Assembly (NCBI GenBank): GCA_938004185.1
Contig: CALKWN010000065.1
Span: 372,001-436,000 of the forward strand
Direction: 5' to 3'
Source: an uncultured candidate division WWE3 bacterium
GTDB lineage: Bacteria > Patescibacteriota > WWE3 > UBA101185 > UBA10185
Length of the DNA stretch: 64,000 nt
Shown: in pieces, positions 8,660 through 17,175 of the stretch
Numbering within the stretch: position 1 is the stretch's first letter
Layout of the letters: every line of letters starts with the position of its first letter
Position numbers and translations under genes: made by a program
The notes under the pieces: generated by a model
Databases searched by the model: none
The model's input: only the letters and a program-made list of their open reading frames with translations
Told to the model about the DNA's origin: nothing

Positions 8660-9528
8660 TTTTCAAATACGCGCATCTTTGCGCTCCTCGCTCTGGGATT
8701 TTCGGATATTTCGCTTTCCGACGGGACCAGAGGCTTTCCCGTTACTTTTTTCATCATAGGCTGCGCGCCGAGACCGAATTTTTTTGTAATACCATCTTCC
8801 AAAGAATGGAACGATATTGCTACCATTCGGCCACCAGGCAGTAGTAAGCGCGCAGCCCGGGGCAGTGTGTTTTCAAGGTTTTCAAGCTCTCCGTTTACAG
8901 CAATCCTAAGAGCCTGAAACGTTCTAGTGGCGGGATGTATTCTCCCGCGCTCGTAATCTGGAGGAGCAACAGACTTTATAATTTGGGCCAATTGGCCTGT
9001 TGTCTGTATCTTCTTCAACTTACGAGCTTCTACAATAGCTTTGGCGAACTTTTTCGACATCCTTTCATCGGAGTAACGGTAAATTAAGTCTGCAATTCCC
9101 TGTTCCGGAAGTGCGTTAACCAGATCAGCTGCAGTAACACCTAGTTCAGAATCGAGCCTCATGTCCAGATCTTCGTCTTCCTTGAAAGAAAGACCGAATC
9201 CGCCCTCCTCGAGTTCAAATGAGCTGTACCCTAAGTCGAATAATATTCCCGATACTTGCGAAAAACCTTCTGACACAGCGATTTCCTCGATATTTTTAAA
9301 ATTACCCCGAACTGCCTTAAAGTTTTCCTGCAAACCCATACCTGTAATGCGTTCCTGGGCTCTCTGTATTGCTGTCGGATTTACGTCCAGACCTAGAACC
9401 GTCCCACCCATTTTTAGAATTTCTACGGTATGTCCTGCATCACCTAAGGTAGCATCTATGTATTTTTCGCCACTATTAACTTGTAAATGTTCTATAACTT
9501 CCTTTAACAGAACCGGTTTGTGGTACAT
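8647..9528 (-). CDS. rsmH: 16S rRNA (cytosine(1402)-N(4))-methyltransferase RsmH
   Basis: Methylates N4 of C1402 in the 16S rRNA decoding centre using S-adenosylmethionine. The 293 residues carry all RsmH signatures. These are HKPVLLKEVIEHL at the N-terminus, the SAM loop YIDATLGDAGHT, VLGLDVNP, FDLGYSSFEL followed by LDMRLD, the insertion helix containing GRIHPATRTFQALRIAVN, and the end signature NPRARSAKMRVFEK. The start at 9528 gives the standard N-terminus MYHKPVLL. It lies 10 nt downstream of mraZ and overlaps the ftsL-like gene, so the whole block should be read from the promoter upstream of mraZ. Confidence 0.96.
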   Translation of the reverse strand: MYHKPVLLKEVIEHLQVNSGEKYIDATLGDAGHTVEILKMGGTVLGLDVNPTAIQRAQERITGMGLQENFKAVRGNFKNIEEIAVSEGFSQVSGILFDLGYSSFELEEGGFGLSFKEDEDLDMRLDSELGVTAADLVNALPEQGIADLIYRYSDERMSKKFAKAIVEARKLKKIQTTGQLAQIIKSVAPPDYERGRIHPATRTFQALRIAVNGELENLENTLPRAARLLLPGGRMVAISFHSLEDGITKKFGLGAQPMMKKVTGKPLVPSESEISENPRARSAKMRVFEKCAK

Positions 9529-9538
9529 TTCATTTGGT

Positions 9539-9949
9539 CTAGGCAGTGACCTCTCCGCTAATTTTTTCCAACCTATCGTTCCAGCTTTTCAGATCCCAGA
9601 TCTCTATGTGATCTCCGGCTCCTATTACTGCAAGACTTTTGCCTAAATCAGCATAAGACTTTAAATTCGCCGGAATTACGATTCTTCCTTGCGGATCTAT
9701 AGTCACTTCAGCCGCTCCCGAGTACATGTACCTTTTTATGTCCCGTGTCTTGGCATCTGTTATAGGATTTTCAACCTGCTTTTGGGCTTCTGCCGCCCAA
9801 TCCTCACGGTCGTAAACGAAAACGCACCTCTCAAATCCCCGGGAAAGAATTACTTCTTCCCCTCTTATTTGGTCCCGAAGTTTCTTGGGCAGGGCAATTC
9901 TTGATCCTTCGGTGATATTCGGTTTGTATTCCCCAAGAAACATTCTCAT
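9539..9949 (-). CDS. mraZ: Transcriptional regulator MraZ
   Basis: A two-repeat AbrB-fold DNA-binding protein that controls the division and cell-wall operon, including its own gene. The N-terminal MFLGEYKPNI and the second-repeat motif DPQGRIVIPANL are typical. The first repeat has EGSRIALPKKLR, with Glu where the usual Asp would be. The reading frame extends to an ATG at 9964. I prefer the ATG at 9949 because a GGTGA Shine-Dalgarno sits 8 nt before it and because the upstream ATG falls inside the fourth operator repeat. An ATG at 9943, giving exactly MFLGEY, is also possible. Autoregulation is strongly suggested by the repeat array directly upstream. Confidence 0.94.
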   Translation of the reverse strand: MRMFLGEYKPNITEGSRIALPKKLRDQIRGEEVILSRGFERCVFVYDREDWAAEAQKQVENPITDAKTRDIKRYMYSGAAEVTIDPQGRIVIPANLKSYADLGKSLAVIGAGDHIEIWDLKSWNDRLEKISGEVTA

Positions 9950-9958
9950 ATCGGTTTT

Positions 9959-9992
9959 CACCATTAATCACCAATTTATACCAATATGCACC
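9959..9992 (-). promoter_or_regulatory. MraZ operator: four GGTR repeats at exact 10-bp spacing
   Basis: Read on the minus strand, the tetranucleotides GGTG, GGTA, GGTG and GGTG begin at 9992, 9982, 9972 and 9962, one per helical turn with AT-rich spacers. MraZ is known to bind direct repeats with a 10-bp period upstream of its own gene (TGGGN plus 5 nt in Escherichia coli, a related box in Mycoplasma). The array overlaps the -10 box and the expected transcription start, as for a repressor site. Confidence 0.8.
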
Positions 9993-10011
9993 GTTAGACA
10001 TCCATTGTCAA
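9983..10011 (-). promoter_or_regulatory. Promoter of the mraZ operon (TTGACA, 17 nt, CATATT)
   Basis: A perfect -35 hexamer TTGACA lies at 10011-10006 on the minus strand. It is followed by a 17-nt spacer and a -10 CATATT at 9988-9983 (four of six matches). The predicted transcript starts near 9976 and has a leader of about 27 nt to the ATG at 9949. The operator repeats overlap the -10 and start region. Confidence 0.65.
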
Positions 10012-10075
10012 TACAAAATAAACCCGAAAATGCGCGTGGAAAAATTTGAATATTAATTGTCTTTACAACGTATTC

Positions 10076-11461
10076 TTACTGTCTTGTAAAGTAAAAAGAG
10101 AGGTCGCTTAAGTCTATCCTCACCTGCTCCATGTTGTCTCTGTCTCGTACGGTAACGGTATCATCTTCAAGTGTTTGATAATCAACAGTGATACAATAAG
10201 GAGTTCCGATCTCATCCTGGGCGAAGTATCTTTTTCCTATATTTCCTCTGTCATCGTACGCGACGGAAAGGCCTTCGGAAACGAGCATGTCGAAAACTTC
10301 TCTGGCCTTGCCGACAATATCTTCTTTATTTCTTACCAAAGGGAACACGGCAACTCTATAAGGTGCCAAAGAATGTGGCAACTTGAGCACCGTTCTATTT
10401 TCTTCTTCTTTAAATGCGGCTGACAATACGGCTAAAAACGCTCTATTAAGTCCGAATGTAGGTTCAATAACATGAGGCGTGATCTTCTCATTAGTATCGG
10501 GATCGGTGTATCTTAAATCTTCGCCCGACCTTTCCATGTGATTTTTAAGATCGTAGTCGGTTCTATATGCCAGTCCGAATAGCTCTTTTACCCCGAATGG
10601 AAACTCAAAATCCAAATCTTCGGTTCTGGTAGAATAGTGAGCTCTTTCAGCATCGGTGTGAACTCTCCACGATAAAGCGCTCTCTTCCAACCCGATCTTT
10701 ATCGCCCATTCCTTCATTTCATCCTTCCAATAATCAAAAAGGGCTTCCCAATTGTCTTTTGCAGGATTAAAGAAGAACTCAAATTCAGCTAAATTAAATT
10801 CCAAAGTTCTGAAAATAAAGTTACCTAAAGTAATTTCATTTCTAAAAGCCTTTCCTGATTGAGCAATTCCGAAAGGTAATCTGGGTCTCATTGTGTCCAA
10901 AACATTTTTAAAATTTACGAACATTCCCTGAGCAATTTCTCCGCGAAGGTAAACCGTAGATTGAGATTCATCAACAATCCCGACGCTAGTCTCAAAAAGT
11001 AAGTTAAATCTTCTGGTTTTTGTCCAGCTGAACTCTCCGCAGCCCGGACAAGGAATTTTCTCGTCTTCAATTATTTTTGAAAGTTCTTCAGGTGATAAAC
11101 CTTCAACACTTCTGGACTCGCCTTTTGAAGAAAAATAATTCTCAATCAAATGGTCAGCTCTTGTTCGGATTTTGCAGTTTTTACAATCTATTAGTACGTC
11201 GGTGAAATTTGCCGTGTGACCCGAAGCTTCCCAAACTTTGGGGTTCATTAAAATGCTCGTGTCTAATCCGAAAATATTTGCTCTTCTTGTGACAAAAAAA
11301 TCCCACCAGGAGTTTCTGATGTTTCTTAAAAGCAAAACTCCTAAAGGTCCGAAATCGTATGTATTTGAGAGGCCGCCGTATATTTCGGATCCGGGAAAAA
11401 CAAATCCCCTCCTCTTGCACAAAGACACAATTTTTTGCTGTAACTCAGGAATTTCACTCAT
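10076..11461 (-). CDS. glyQS: Glycyl-tRNA synthetase, alpha2 (eukaryote/Gram-positive) type
   Basis: Charges tRNA-Gly with glycine. This is the single-chain dimeric class II enzyme, not the bacterial alpha2-beta2 form, and at 461 residues it has normal length. Motif 1 begins GSEIYGGLSNTYDFGPLG. An insertion carries two Cys pairs (CKNC and CPGC) that probably bind zinc. Motif 2 is in RGEIAQGMFVNFKNV with RPRLPFGIAQSGKAFRNEI, motif 3 in EPTFGLNRAFLAVL, and the C-terminal anticodon-binding domain covers about residues 360-461. It is monocistronic or co-transcribed with recO 53 nt upstream. The 126-nt gap to the mraZ start holds the mraZ promoter and operator. Confidence 0.97.
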   Translation of the reverse strand: MSEIPELQQKIVSLCKRRGFVFPGSEIYGGLSNTYDFGPLGVLLLRNIRNSWWDFFVTRRANIFGLDTSILMNPKVWEASGHTANFTDVLIDCKNCKIRTRADHLIENYFSSKGESRSVEGLSPEELSKIIEDEKIPCPGCGEFSWTKTRRFNLLFETSVGIVDESQSTVYLRGEIAQGMFVNFKNVLDTMRPRLPFGIAQSGKAFRNEITLGNFIFRTLEFNLAEFEFFFNPAKDNWEALFDYWKDEMKEWAIKIGLEESALSWRVHTDAERAHYSTRTEDLDFEFPFGVKELFGLAYRTDYDLKNHMERSGEDLRYTDPDTNEKITPHVIEPTFGLNRAFLAVLSAAFKEEENRTVLKLPHSLAPYRVAVFPLVRNKEDIVGKAREVFDMLVSEGLSVAYDDRGNIGKRYFAQDEIGTPYCITVDYQTLEDDTVTVRDRDNMEQVRIDLSDLSFYFTRQ

Positions 11462-11514
11462 AAATCGAGTATAACTTAGATAAACCCATTTTCCAACACC
11501 GAAACGCTCGCCAT

Positions 11515-12237
11515 CTAAATAAGCTCCCGGCTTTTTATCTTAATATCCAGATGGTTATCGATTAGAGCAAAGGTTATATTCTCAAGCTCTTTTAACACTT
11601 CGGAATCGGTCTTCGTGAGCTTGTTCGCCTTTAAATCTCTTAAAGTCTTTACTGCCCGGTGTGAAAAAACAGGCCCGTAACTACCGCACGCGTTACAAAC
11701 AAAACTTCCGTGTGCCACATCCAGATAAAACTCCCCTTCCGACAAATTAAGCGGGTTTTTACACTTTGAACAAACCTCATTATCAAAACCATACCCCATC
11801 AATTCAAGGTAATGTATTTCAAAGTATCTTAAAGCCAAGTCAATGTTTTCCGGAAATTTTTGGGCGATTTTTAAAAATTTGACTAAAAGTTCAAAAAGGT
11901 CTCGCGCATTTTCACCCTCCTCCGTAGTTTTATGAACAAGTTCGGCGATATAAGAGCATTTCGTGCTCAGGTTGTAAACATCCTTCAGCTTGCCGAAACT
12001 ATTTAAAACCAACACTTCGTCTAGCTGACGCATTCCGCCTTTAGTTTCTGATAAACCGACCTTTACTAAATTTAAAGTATCCATGCTGCCCCCTCTTCTT
12101 GAAGATATTTTTCTCACACCTCGGGCTATAACCGATATCTTTCCGAAATCTTTTGAAAAAAGGGTGTATATCTTATCCGAATCCCGGTAATTTAAACTCT
12201 TTAGTACAACGGCCGCAGTATTTATCTTTTTCATCAC
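11515..12237 (-). CDS. recO: DNA repair protein RecO
   Basis: RecO anneals single strands and, with RecR, loads RecA at gaps. The 240-residue protein has the expected N-terminal OB fold (residues 1-80, with VVLKSLNYRDSDKIYTLFSKDFGKI) and a helical C-terminal domain. A four-cysteine zinc site is formed by Cys156, Cys159, Cys181 and Cys184 (CSKC and CNAC). The start at 12237 gives MM; the second Met is equally likely. It stands between the glyQS gene and the DUF4012 gene on the same strand with gaps of 53 and 55 nt, so it may be read independently. Confidence 0.92.
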   Translation of the reverse strand: MMKKINTAAVVLKSLNYRDSDKIYTLFSKDFGKISVIARGVRKISSRRGGSMDTLNLVKVGLSETKGGMRQLDEVLVLNSFGKLKDVYNLSTKCSYIAELVHKTTEEGENARDLFELLVKFLKIAQKFPENIDLALRYFEIHYLELMGYGFDNEVCSKCKNPLNLSEGEFYLDVAHGSFVCNACGSYGPVFSHRAVKTLRDLKANKLTKTDSEVLKELENITFALIDNHLDIKIKSRELI

Positions 12238-12292
12238 GATAATTCTATACTCGTAAGGTTCTTATTCAAAATTTGGCAAGGACAGTTCGCGT

Positions 12293-14251
12293 TTAATTCT
12301 TAATCTTAACTTCTTTGTAGTTAACCAGCTCAAATTCCGACTTCTTCGAACCGTAGTTTACGGAATATTTTTCACCGTTCACACCAGCCTGTTTCTGAAG
12401 ATATAAACTGTATTCTTTCTCGTCAACCAGATCTGCAGGAATGAAATACTTGAAAGTTACTTCCTTAGTTTCACCCGGCTGGAGAGTTACAAATGCGCTA
12501 TACCAGACTCTGTTATTTTCCTGATCGGTCATAGTACCATCTTCTGTACCGTCAACCGAGATAAACTCCGATCCGATAGGTGCGTATACTCTTACCCAGT
12601 CTTTAAACTGCTTTACGAAGGGCGCGAATTCACCGTTAGGTGTGTCGTACCTATAGGTAAGTTTTACCGTTCTTAACCATTTATCGCCCTCTTTTTCAAC
12701 ATAATGGTCTATTGATTTTTTAACAAACCAGTTTGTCTTGTCGCCTCCTAGGTTTGTCGAAACCACCATTGAGTAATCTCCTTTTGTCTCCTGTTTTATA
12801 CGTCCGCCCATCTCATACTTGTCTATCAAAGCCTGCGCTTCGGGATCAAATACGTATGCCTGAACATGTTTTCTTACTGCCAAGCTTACAGCTTTATCTA
12901 TAAGCTTAGGCCACAAATTTCTGTCTGATTCGAAAACGTTTTTCAACATTGCCTGCATCAGATACCCCAACACTCTTTTTCTTCCTGCCTGTTCTTTAAG
13001 AGCAAGAGAAGCAATTCTTTCCAGCTCCAAAACAACATTGTCTTTTGTGTAAGTAACTCCGTTTACTGTAACAGGACCTGTAACTTCAAGTAGTTCGCTT
13101 ATAACCTGAGTGTCGATAGCAAAAATTCCGTCAACAGGTTTTATTTCAACCGGATCTATTCTTCCTGCCATATTGTAAAACTTCATGAACTGATCCATAG
13201 ATGTGACAAAGTCAGGCGAGTAGTTCATGTCTCTTGCATACCATCTTTCAACCAATAAATATTTTGTGTAGGCCGCCGGAGGATCGGGAAAATCGTAAGT
13301 AGCGTCAATAATATCGAGGGTCAAATCAACACTGTACATATCCTTGGAAGTAAAATCCGAATCTAAAAGACCATTAGCAATTTTGAATGTTGCGTAGTTG
13401 GTCATAAACCCGCCTGTCGGTCGTATTTCCTTATCATTCTGCATTATTATCATGTATCTTTTTGTAGGAGTTCCCACGGCTAAAACTTTGGGTATTATTG
13501 TAAAGGCCTGTTTAAGATCCGGAGCGTAATCATCTGCTTTAGATAAAGTGTCTTTTATAAAAATAATATTTTCGCGAATTTCTATTCCGCGGAATCTTTC
13601 GGGGTATTTCTCGGCATCCACCGGCTCTATCTCGTCTCCGATTTTAGCTACTTTTTCAATAACCCCATCCATCTGTCCGGCCACTTCGGGCATTATAGAA
13701 ATCCAACCCTGAAATGCCTCCATTAAACCTTCTTCTTCGGGAATTTCCTGATCTACCGAAACTTTAAGGCCTGCGGCGTCGGCAAACGGCAAGACAACTT
13801 TTTCGGCTTCACGCAAAGCTTCTATAGCGTAAAATCCCGCGTTTATGAATCTTTCGGAATCAGAGTAATATTCGTTTATTCTGAAAATTGTTTTATCTTT
13901 TGCCCAACCGAAACTTTCTTCTCTTTGTTCCCTCAAGGATTTTAAATTATTCTCGGTTTTGTTTAATGCCGCATCGAGCGCAACAAGATCACGAGCGGCA
14001 ATAGCTTCCCCTATTCTTGCAGTATCGGATTTTAAAATATTTGCGGCAGAATAAAGTGCAAATGCGGGCTTAACCACATAAAAATAGGAAATTACACCCA
14101 CAATACCTAAAACTACAAGTAGAATTACGGATCCTACCCCAAGTTTTTTAAATATGTTTTTCTTGTCATTCTTTTTGCCGGCTTTATACCCAAGAGATCC
14201 GGGCTTAAAAGACGGGCCACCTTGCGACCCTAAAAATTGCGAATTGTTCAT
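12293..14251 (-). CDS. DUF4012 domain membrane-anchored extracytoplasmic protein
   Basis: A 652-residue protein with a disordered basic N-terminus and one membrane span (about residues 38-60). A helical region (70-260) follows. From about residue 260 comes a DUF4012 domain beginning KVLAVGTPTKRYMIIMQND and containing KEIRPTGGFMTNYATF. The C-terminal 150 residues look beta-rich. DUF4012 proteins are frequent beside polysaccharide genes in Patescibacteria and Actinobacteria. Their biochemical role is not established, and a part in glycopolymer attachment is often guessed. Here it directly follows the initiating sugar-phosphate transferase (1-nt gap), so it is probably co-transcribed with it and works on the same glycan. 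Confidence 0.85.
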   Translation of the reverse strand: MNNSQFLGSQGGPSFKPGSLGYKAGKKNDKKNIFKKLGVGSVILLVVLGIVGVISYFYVVKPAFALYSAANILKSDTARIGEAIAARDLVALDAALNKTENNLKSLREQREESFGWAKDKTIFRINEYYSDSERFINAGFYAIEALREAEKVVLPFADAAGLKVSVDQEIPEEEGLMEAFQGWISIMPEVAGQMDGVIEKVAKIGDEIEPVDAEKYPERFRGIEIRENIIFIKDTLSKADDYAPDLKQAFTIIPKVLAVGTPTKRYMIIMQNDKEIRPTGGFMTNYATFKIANGLLDSDFTSKDMYSVDLTLDIIDATYDFPDPPAAYTKYLLVERWYARDMNYSPDFVTSMDQFMKFYNMAGRIDPVEIKPVDGIFAIDTQVISELLEVTGPVTVNGVTYTKDNVVLELERIASLALKEQAGRKRVLGYLMQAMLKNVFESDRNLWPKLIDKAVSLAVRKHVQAYVFDPEAQALIDKYEMGGRIKQETKGDYSMVVSTNLGGDKTNWFVKKSIDHYVEKEGDKWLRTVKLTYRYDTPNGEFAPFVKQFKDWVRVYAPIGSEFISVDGTEDGTMTDQENNRVWYSAFVTLQPGETKEVTFKYFIPADLVDEKEYSLYLQKQAGVNGEKYSVNYGSKKSEFELVNYKEVKIKN

Positions 14252-14252
14252 A

Positions 14253-14888
14253 CTAAACGGCTCCTTTTTTTGTTAAAACTACATACGGAGTTTTCAAGAC
14301 AATTAATATATCATACAATATCGACCTGTTTTCTGCATAGTTTGCGTCAAGCTTAACACGGTCCACAAAGCCGATGGATGAACGCCCCGTAACCTGCCAA
14401 GGCCCTGTTATTCCCGGTTTGACCGAAACCGCCTTCTCGATAAGTTCGGCAGTCTCAGGATATTTCTTAGCCTGATCTTCAATTTCAAAAAAATAGTAAG
14501 CTCGAGGACCCACTATACTCATCTCTCCTCTTAGTACATTTATAAACTGAGGCAACTCATCTAAACTATACTTTCGTAAAAATATTCCTCCTTTAATTAT
14601 TCGGGGGTCTTCTTCGGCGTTTATTTTATAATTATTCTCAACGTATTTTTTATGAAGCTCGGGGTTCTTAAGAAGAATCTCATGTGCATTCGGAACCATT
14701 GATCTGAATTTCATAAACCTAAAAGGTTGTCTGCCCCTTCCTACTCTCATAGGAATATCTGCAAATATGGGTCCGCCGGGAGAAACCAATTTAATCCATA
14801 GCGATACGATCAAAAGTAAGGGTGAAAAAAGAATGAGGGCGCAGATCGAGCCTATTATATCCATTATTCTTTTTAGGGTTAGATACAT
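14253..14888 (-). CDS. Undecaprenyl-phosphate sugar-1-phosphate transferase (initiating enzyme)
   Basis: Starts a lipid-linked glycan by moving a sugar 1-phosphate from a nucleotide sugar to undecaprenyl phosphate. The 211 residues match the catalytic unit of the WcaJ/WbaP family (PF02397). They comprise one hydrophobic N-terminal hairpin (about 8-30), RFMKFRSMVPNA, DPRI, the active-site segment LRKYSLDELPQFINVLRGEMS with its Asp-Glu pair, and VKPGITGPWQVTGRS. It lacks the N-terminal multi-span domain of the long forms. It is the only such enzyme in the window, so it is probably the start point for the locus. It overlaps the upstream glycosyltransferase gene by 10 bp. The sugar used cannot be told from sequence. 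Confidence 0.93.
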   Translation of the reverse strand: MYLTLKRIMDIIGSICALILFSPLLLIVSLWIKLVSPGGPIFADIPMRVGRGRQPFRFMKFRSMVPNAHEILLKNPELHKKYVENNYKINAEEDPRIIKGGIFLRKYSLDELPQFINVLRGEMSIVGPRAYYFFEIEDQAKKYPETAELIEKAVSVKPGITGPWQVTGRSSIGFVDRVKLDANYAENRSILYDILIVLKTPYVVLTKKGAV

Positions 14889-16000
14889 ATCGTTGAGTTT
14901 ACTCTTTCAAGTATACTATATTTAAAATTATCCGAAGAAAATTCTCCGGCTCTTTTTTTGCATCTGTCACTGTCGAATTTTTTCCTTTCGAATTCCTCTA
15001 TTGCCGAGCATAAAGATATTACGTTCTGCTCATAGAAAAATATTCCCGTTTCGTCGTCGATGACTGTTTCTAAAGCACCGCCGGCGCCGTAAGCTATAAC
15101 CGGCTTACCGGCCACCATAGCTTCAAGAGGTACTATACCAAAATCCTCCTTCTGTGTGTTAATTAACGCCCTGCAAGTACACAATAGTTCGCGCTTCTTA
15201 TCCTCGTTAACATGGCCTAAAAAGACCGTATTTTCGCCGGAAAGTGCCCTTAGTCTGCTTTTGTCAGGACCGTCTCCTGCGACTATCAATTTCCTTCCAA
15301 GTTTTTCGCAGGCTCTTATTGCTAAATCCACTCTCTTCCACGAAACTAGGCGGGTCAAGATAAGGTAAAAATCGTCTTTTCCATTAGAGTTTTCTTCAAA
15401 TTTCAGATCGGTAAACGGATGGACGATCTCAGCACTTAAACCGAAATATTTTTTTAATCTTTTTTGAGTAAGAATTGCGTTACAAATTATAAGGTCGGGT
15501 CTTCTCATGGCTACATAATCCGCAACTCTCATCCAGGATAAATATGGTTTTATTAAAAAAATTCCGATCTTTTTTAAAAAAGACAGAGGACGAGATAGTC
15601 CTAAATTGTCCTTTTCAAAATAATCAAAAGGTTCCCAAAACATTCTTCCAGGAGTATTTAAATAACAAATATGTTTGGTGCCGGGTTTGGTAATTGCAAA
15701 ATGAGCGTACCTTGAGGATAGAGAAAATACTAAATCGTACTGGGAGAAGTCGAAGCTTTCTATTGCCAAAACGTGAAGATAAAAAACCGAATAAAATCTG
15801 TTTAACTTAGAGGCAAAAGGAAATTTCTGCATGAAACTCGTGATTACTTTTCTGTTCTTTGATGAAAAGTGGCTTTTCCAATTTTTTGTTGCAATGCTTG
15901 TGTATATAGGTGCATCAGGAAAAATTTCGGAAATCGCTTCGATAATTTTTTCGGCACCGCCGTGTTGAACCAAATCGTCACAAACTATAGCTACTTTCAT
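14879..16000 (-). CDS. Glycosyltransferase family 4
   Basis: A GT-B fold retaining transferase with about 373 residues from the preferred ATG at 16000 (MKVAIVCDD). A Met four codons earlier, at 16012, is possible. The N-terminal acceptor domain starts with CDDLVQHGGAEKIIEAIS. The C-terminal nucleotide-sugar domain contains LILTRLVSWKRVDLAIRACEKLG and the E-x7-E motif in EDFGIVPLEAMVAGKPVIAYG. Such enzymes add mannose, rhamnose, glucose or galactose to lipid-linked oligosaccharides in the cytoplasm. It overlaps the initiating transferase gene by 10 bp, so it may add the second sugar (inference). It diverges from the GT4 gene at 16036 with only 35 nt between the starts. Confidence 0.92.
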   Translation of the reverse strand: MKVAIVCDDLVQHGGAEKIIEAISEIFPDAPIYTSIATKNWKSHFSSKNRKVITSFMQKFPFASKLNRFYSVFYLHVLAIESFDFSQYDLVFSLSSRYAHFAITKPGTKHICYLNTPGRMFWEPFDYFEKDNLGLSRPLSFLKKIGIFLIKPYLSWMRVADYVAMRRPDLIICNAILTQKRLKKYFGLSAEIVHPFTDLKFEENSNGKDDFYLILTRLVSWKRVDLAIRACEKLGRKLIVAGDGPDKSRLRALSGENTVFLGHVNEDKKRELLCTCRALINTQKEDFGIVPLEAMVAGKPVIAYGAGGALETVIDDETGIFFYEQNVISLCSAIEEFERKKFDSDRCKKRAGEFSSDNFKYSILERVNSTICI

Positions 16001-16019
16001 AATTAGTTTCATTTTATAC

Positions 16020-16025
16020 TATAAT
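16020..16025 (+). promoter_or_regulatory. -10 box TATAAT in the 35-nt divergent gap
   Basis: A consensus TATAAT ends 10 nt before the plus-strand ATG at 16036, predicting a leader of about 4 nt. On the opposite strand TAAAAT lies 10 nt before the ATG at 16000. Both genes would then have almost leaderless messages from overlapping divergent promoters. No good -35 is visible for either. Confidence 0.4.
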
Positions 16026-16035
16026 CAAGACAATT

Positions 16036-17175
16036 ATGAAAATAGGAATAAACGGACAAAAGCTTTTGGTTAAAGACCCTGCCGGCCCGGAAAGATATAC
16101 TTACAACCTTATAAACGCCTTGGCTAAAATTGATAGGGACAATGAATACTCGATATATTTCGACGGAGCTCCCGACAAAAACTACTTTTCCCAGCTTACC
16201 TACTCTAACAGTAGCTTTAAGCCGGTTACTGTAAGTAGCAAATTATCGTGGACCCAGTCTGGACTTTCTAAAGAGCTCAAGAGTAACCCGGTTGACGTAT
16301 TTTTTACGCCCGTTCACACAATGCCTATTTTCAGAAAAAAGAAACTTAAAGTGGTCGGTATGATTCACGGTCTGGAATACAAATTTTCAAAAAGTAAAAA
16401 CATAATAAAGAAACTTTTACTCGGAAGGCCCGAAGAATATCTAGCGAAAAAATCTCATGCGTTGATCGTTCCAACCGAAGCTACTAAAAACGAAATACTT
16501 TCACGTGGTTGGATAAGTAAAGACAATCCGAAAATATCTGTAGTGCACGAAGGAGTTAGTGATATTTTTTATAAAAGAGACGCCGAAGAAATGCAACAAG
16601 TTAGAAAAAAATATGATATCGGTGATAGCAGGTATCTGCTATTTGTTTCTACCATACAACCCAGAAAAAATATTCCTATAATGATTCAAGGATACGCAGA
16701 AGCTTTAAGAAAAAATCCCGACTTAGCAGATACAAAATTAGTTGTTGTAGGAAAACCCGGATGGAGTTACGAAGAATCATACGATGCGCCTAAAAAGTTT
16801 AATATTGAGAAAAACGTCATGTTCCCCGGGTTTTTACCTGACAGTGATTTACCCCCTCTGTTTTCGGGTGCCGAAGCATTCATAAGTATCTCTCTGGAAG
16901 AAGGTTTCGGCTTACCGCTTTTGGAAGCAATGGCATGCGAAACACCCGCCCTTGTGTCCGATATACCGGCATTTAAGGAAGTAGGCGGAGATTTCCCTCT
17001 CTATGTAAAACCTACTGATTACGAAGAAATCGGAAATTCTATAGCTCTCATATTTCATGGGGGCTACACAAAAGAAAGGGTCGGGGGAGCAAAAGAGAGA
17101 GCAAAAAATTTTACCTGGGAAAAAACGGCAGAAAAAACCTTAAGCGTTATTCAGAAGGTTGCTGAAAACATTTAA
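16036..17175 (+). CDS. Glycosyltransferase family 4
   Basis: A 379-residue GT4 enzyme. The N-terminal domain begins KIGINGQKLLVKDPAGPERY, a form typical of mannosyl or rhamnosyl transferases of O-antigen clusters. The donor domain has FVSTIQPRKNIPIMIQGYAEAL and the E-x7-E motif in EEGFGLPLLEAMACETPALVSD. It is the only plus-strand gene in the 6-19 kb stretch. Its last 36 bp overlap the end of the converging GT4 gene at 17140-18300. No Shine-Dalgarno precedes the ATG, consistent with the nearby TATAAT box. Donor and acceptor are unknown. Confidence 0.92.
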   Translation: MKIGINGQKLLVKDPAGPERYTYNLINALAKIDRDNEYSIYFDGAPDKNYFSQLTYSNSSFKPVTVSSKLSWTQSGLSKELKSNPVDVFFTPVHTMPIFRKKKLKVVGMIHGLEYKFSKSKNIIKKLLLGRPEEYLAKKSHALIVPTEATKNEILSRGWISKDNPKISVVHEGVSDIFYKRDAEEMQQVRKKYDIGDSRYLLFVSTIQPRKNIPIMIQGYAEALRKNPDLADTKLVVVGKPGWSYEESYDAPKKFNIEKNVMFPGFLPDSDLPPLFSGAEAFISISLEEGFGLPLLEAMACETPALVSDIPAFKEVGGDFPLYVKPTDYEEIGNSIALIFHGGYTKERVGGAKERAKNFTWEKTAEKTLSVIQKVAENI

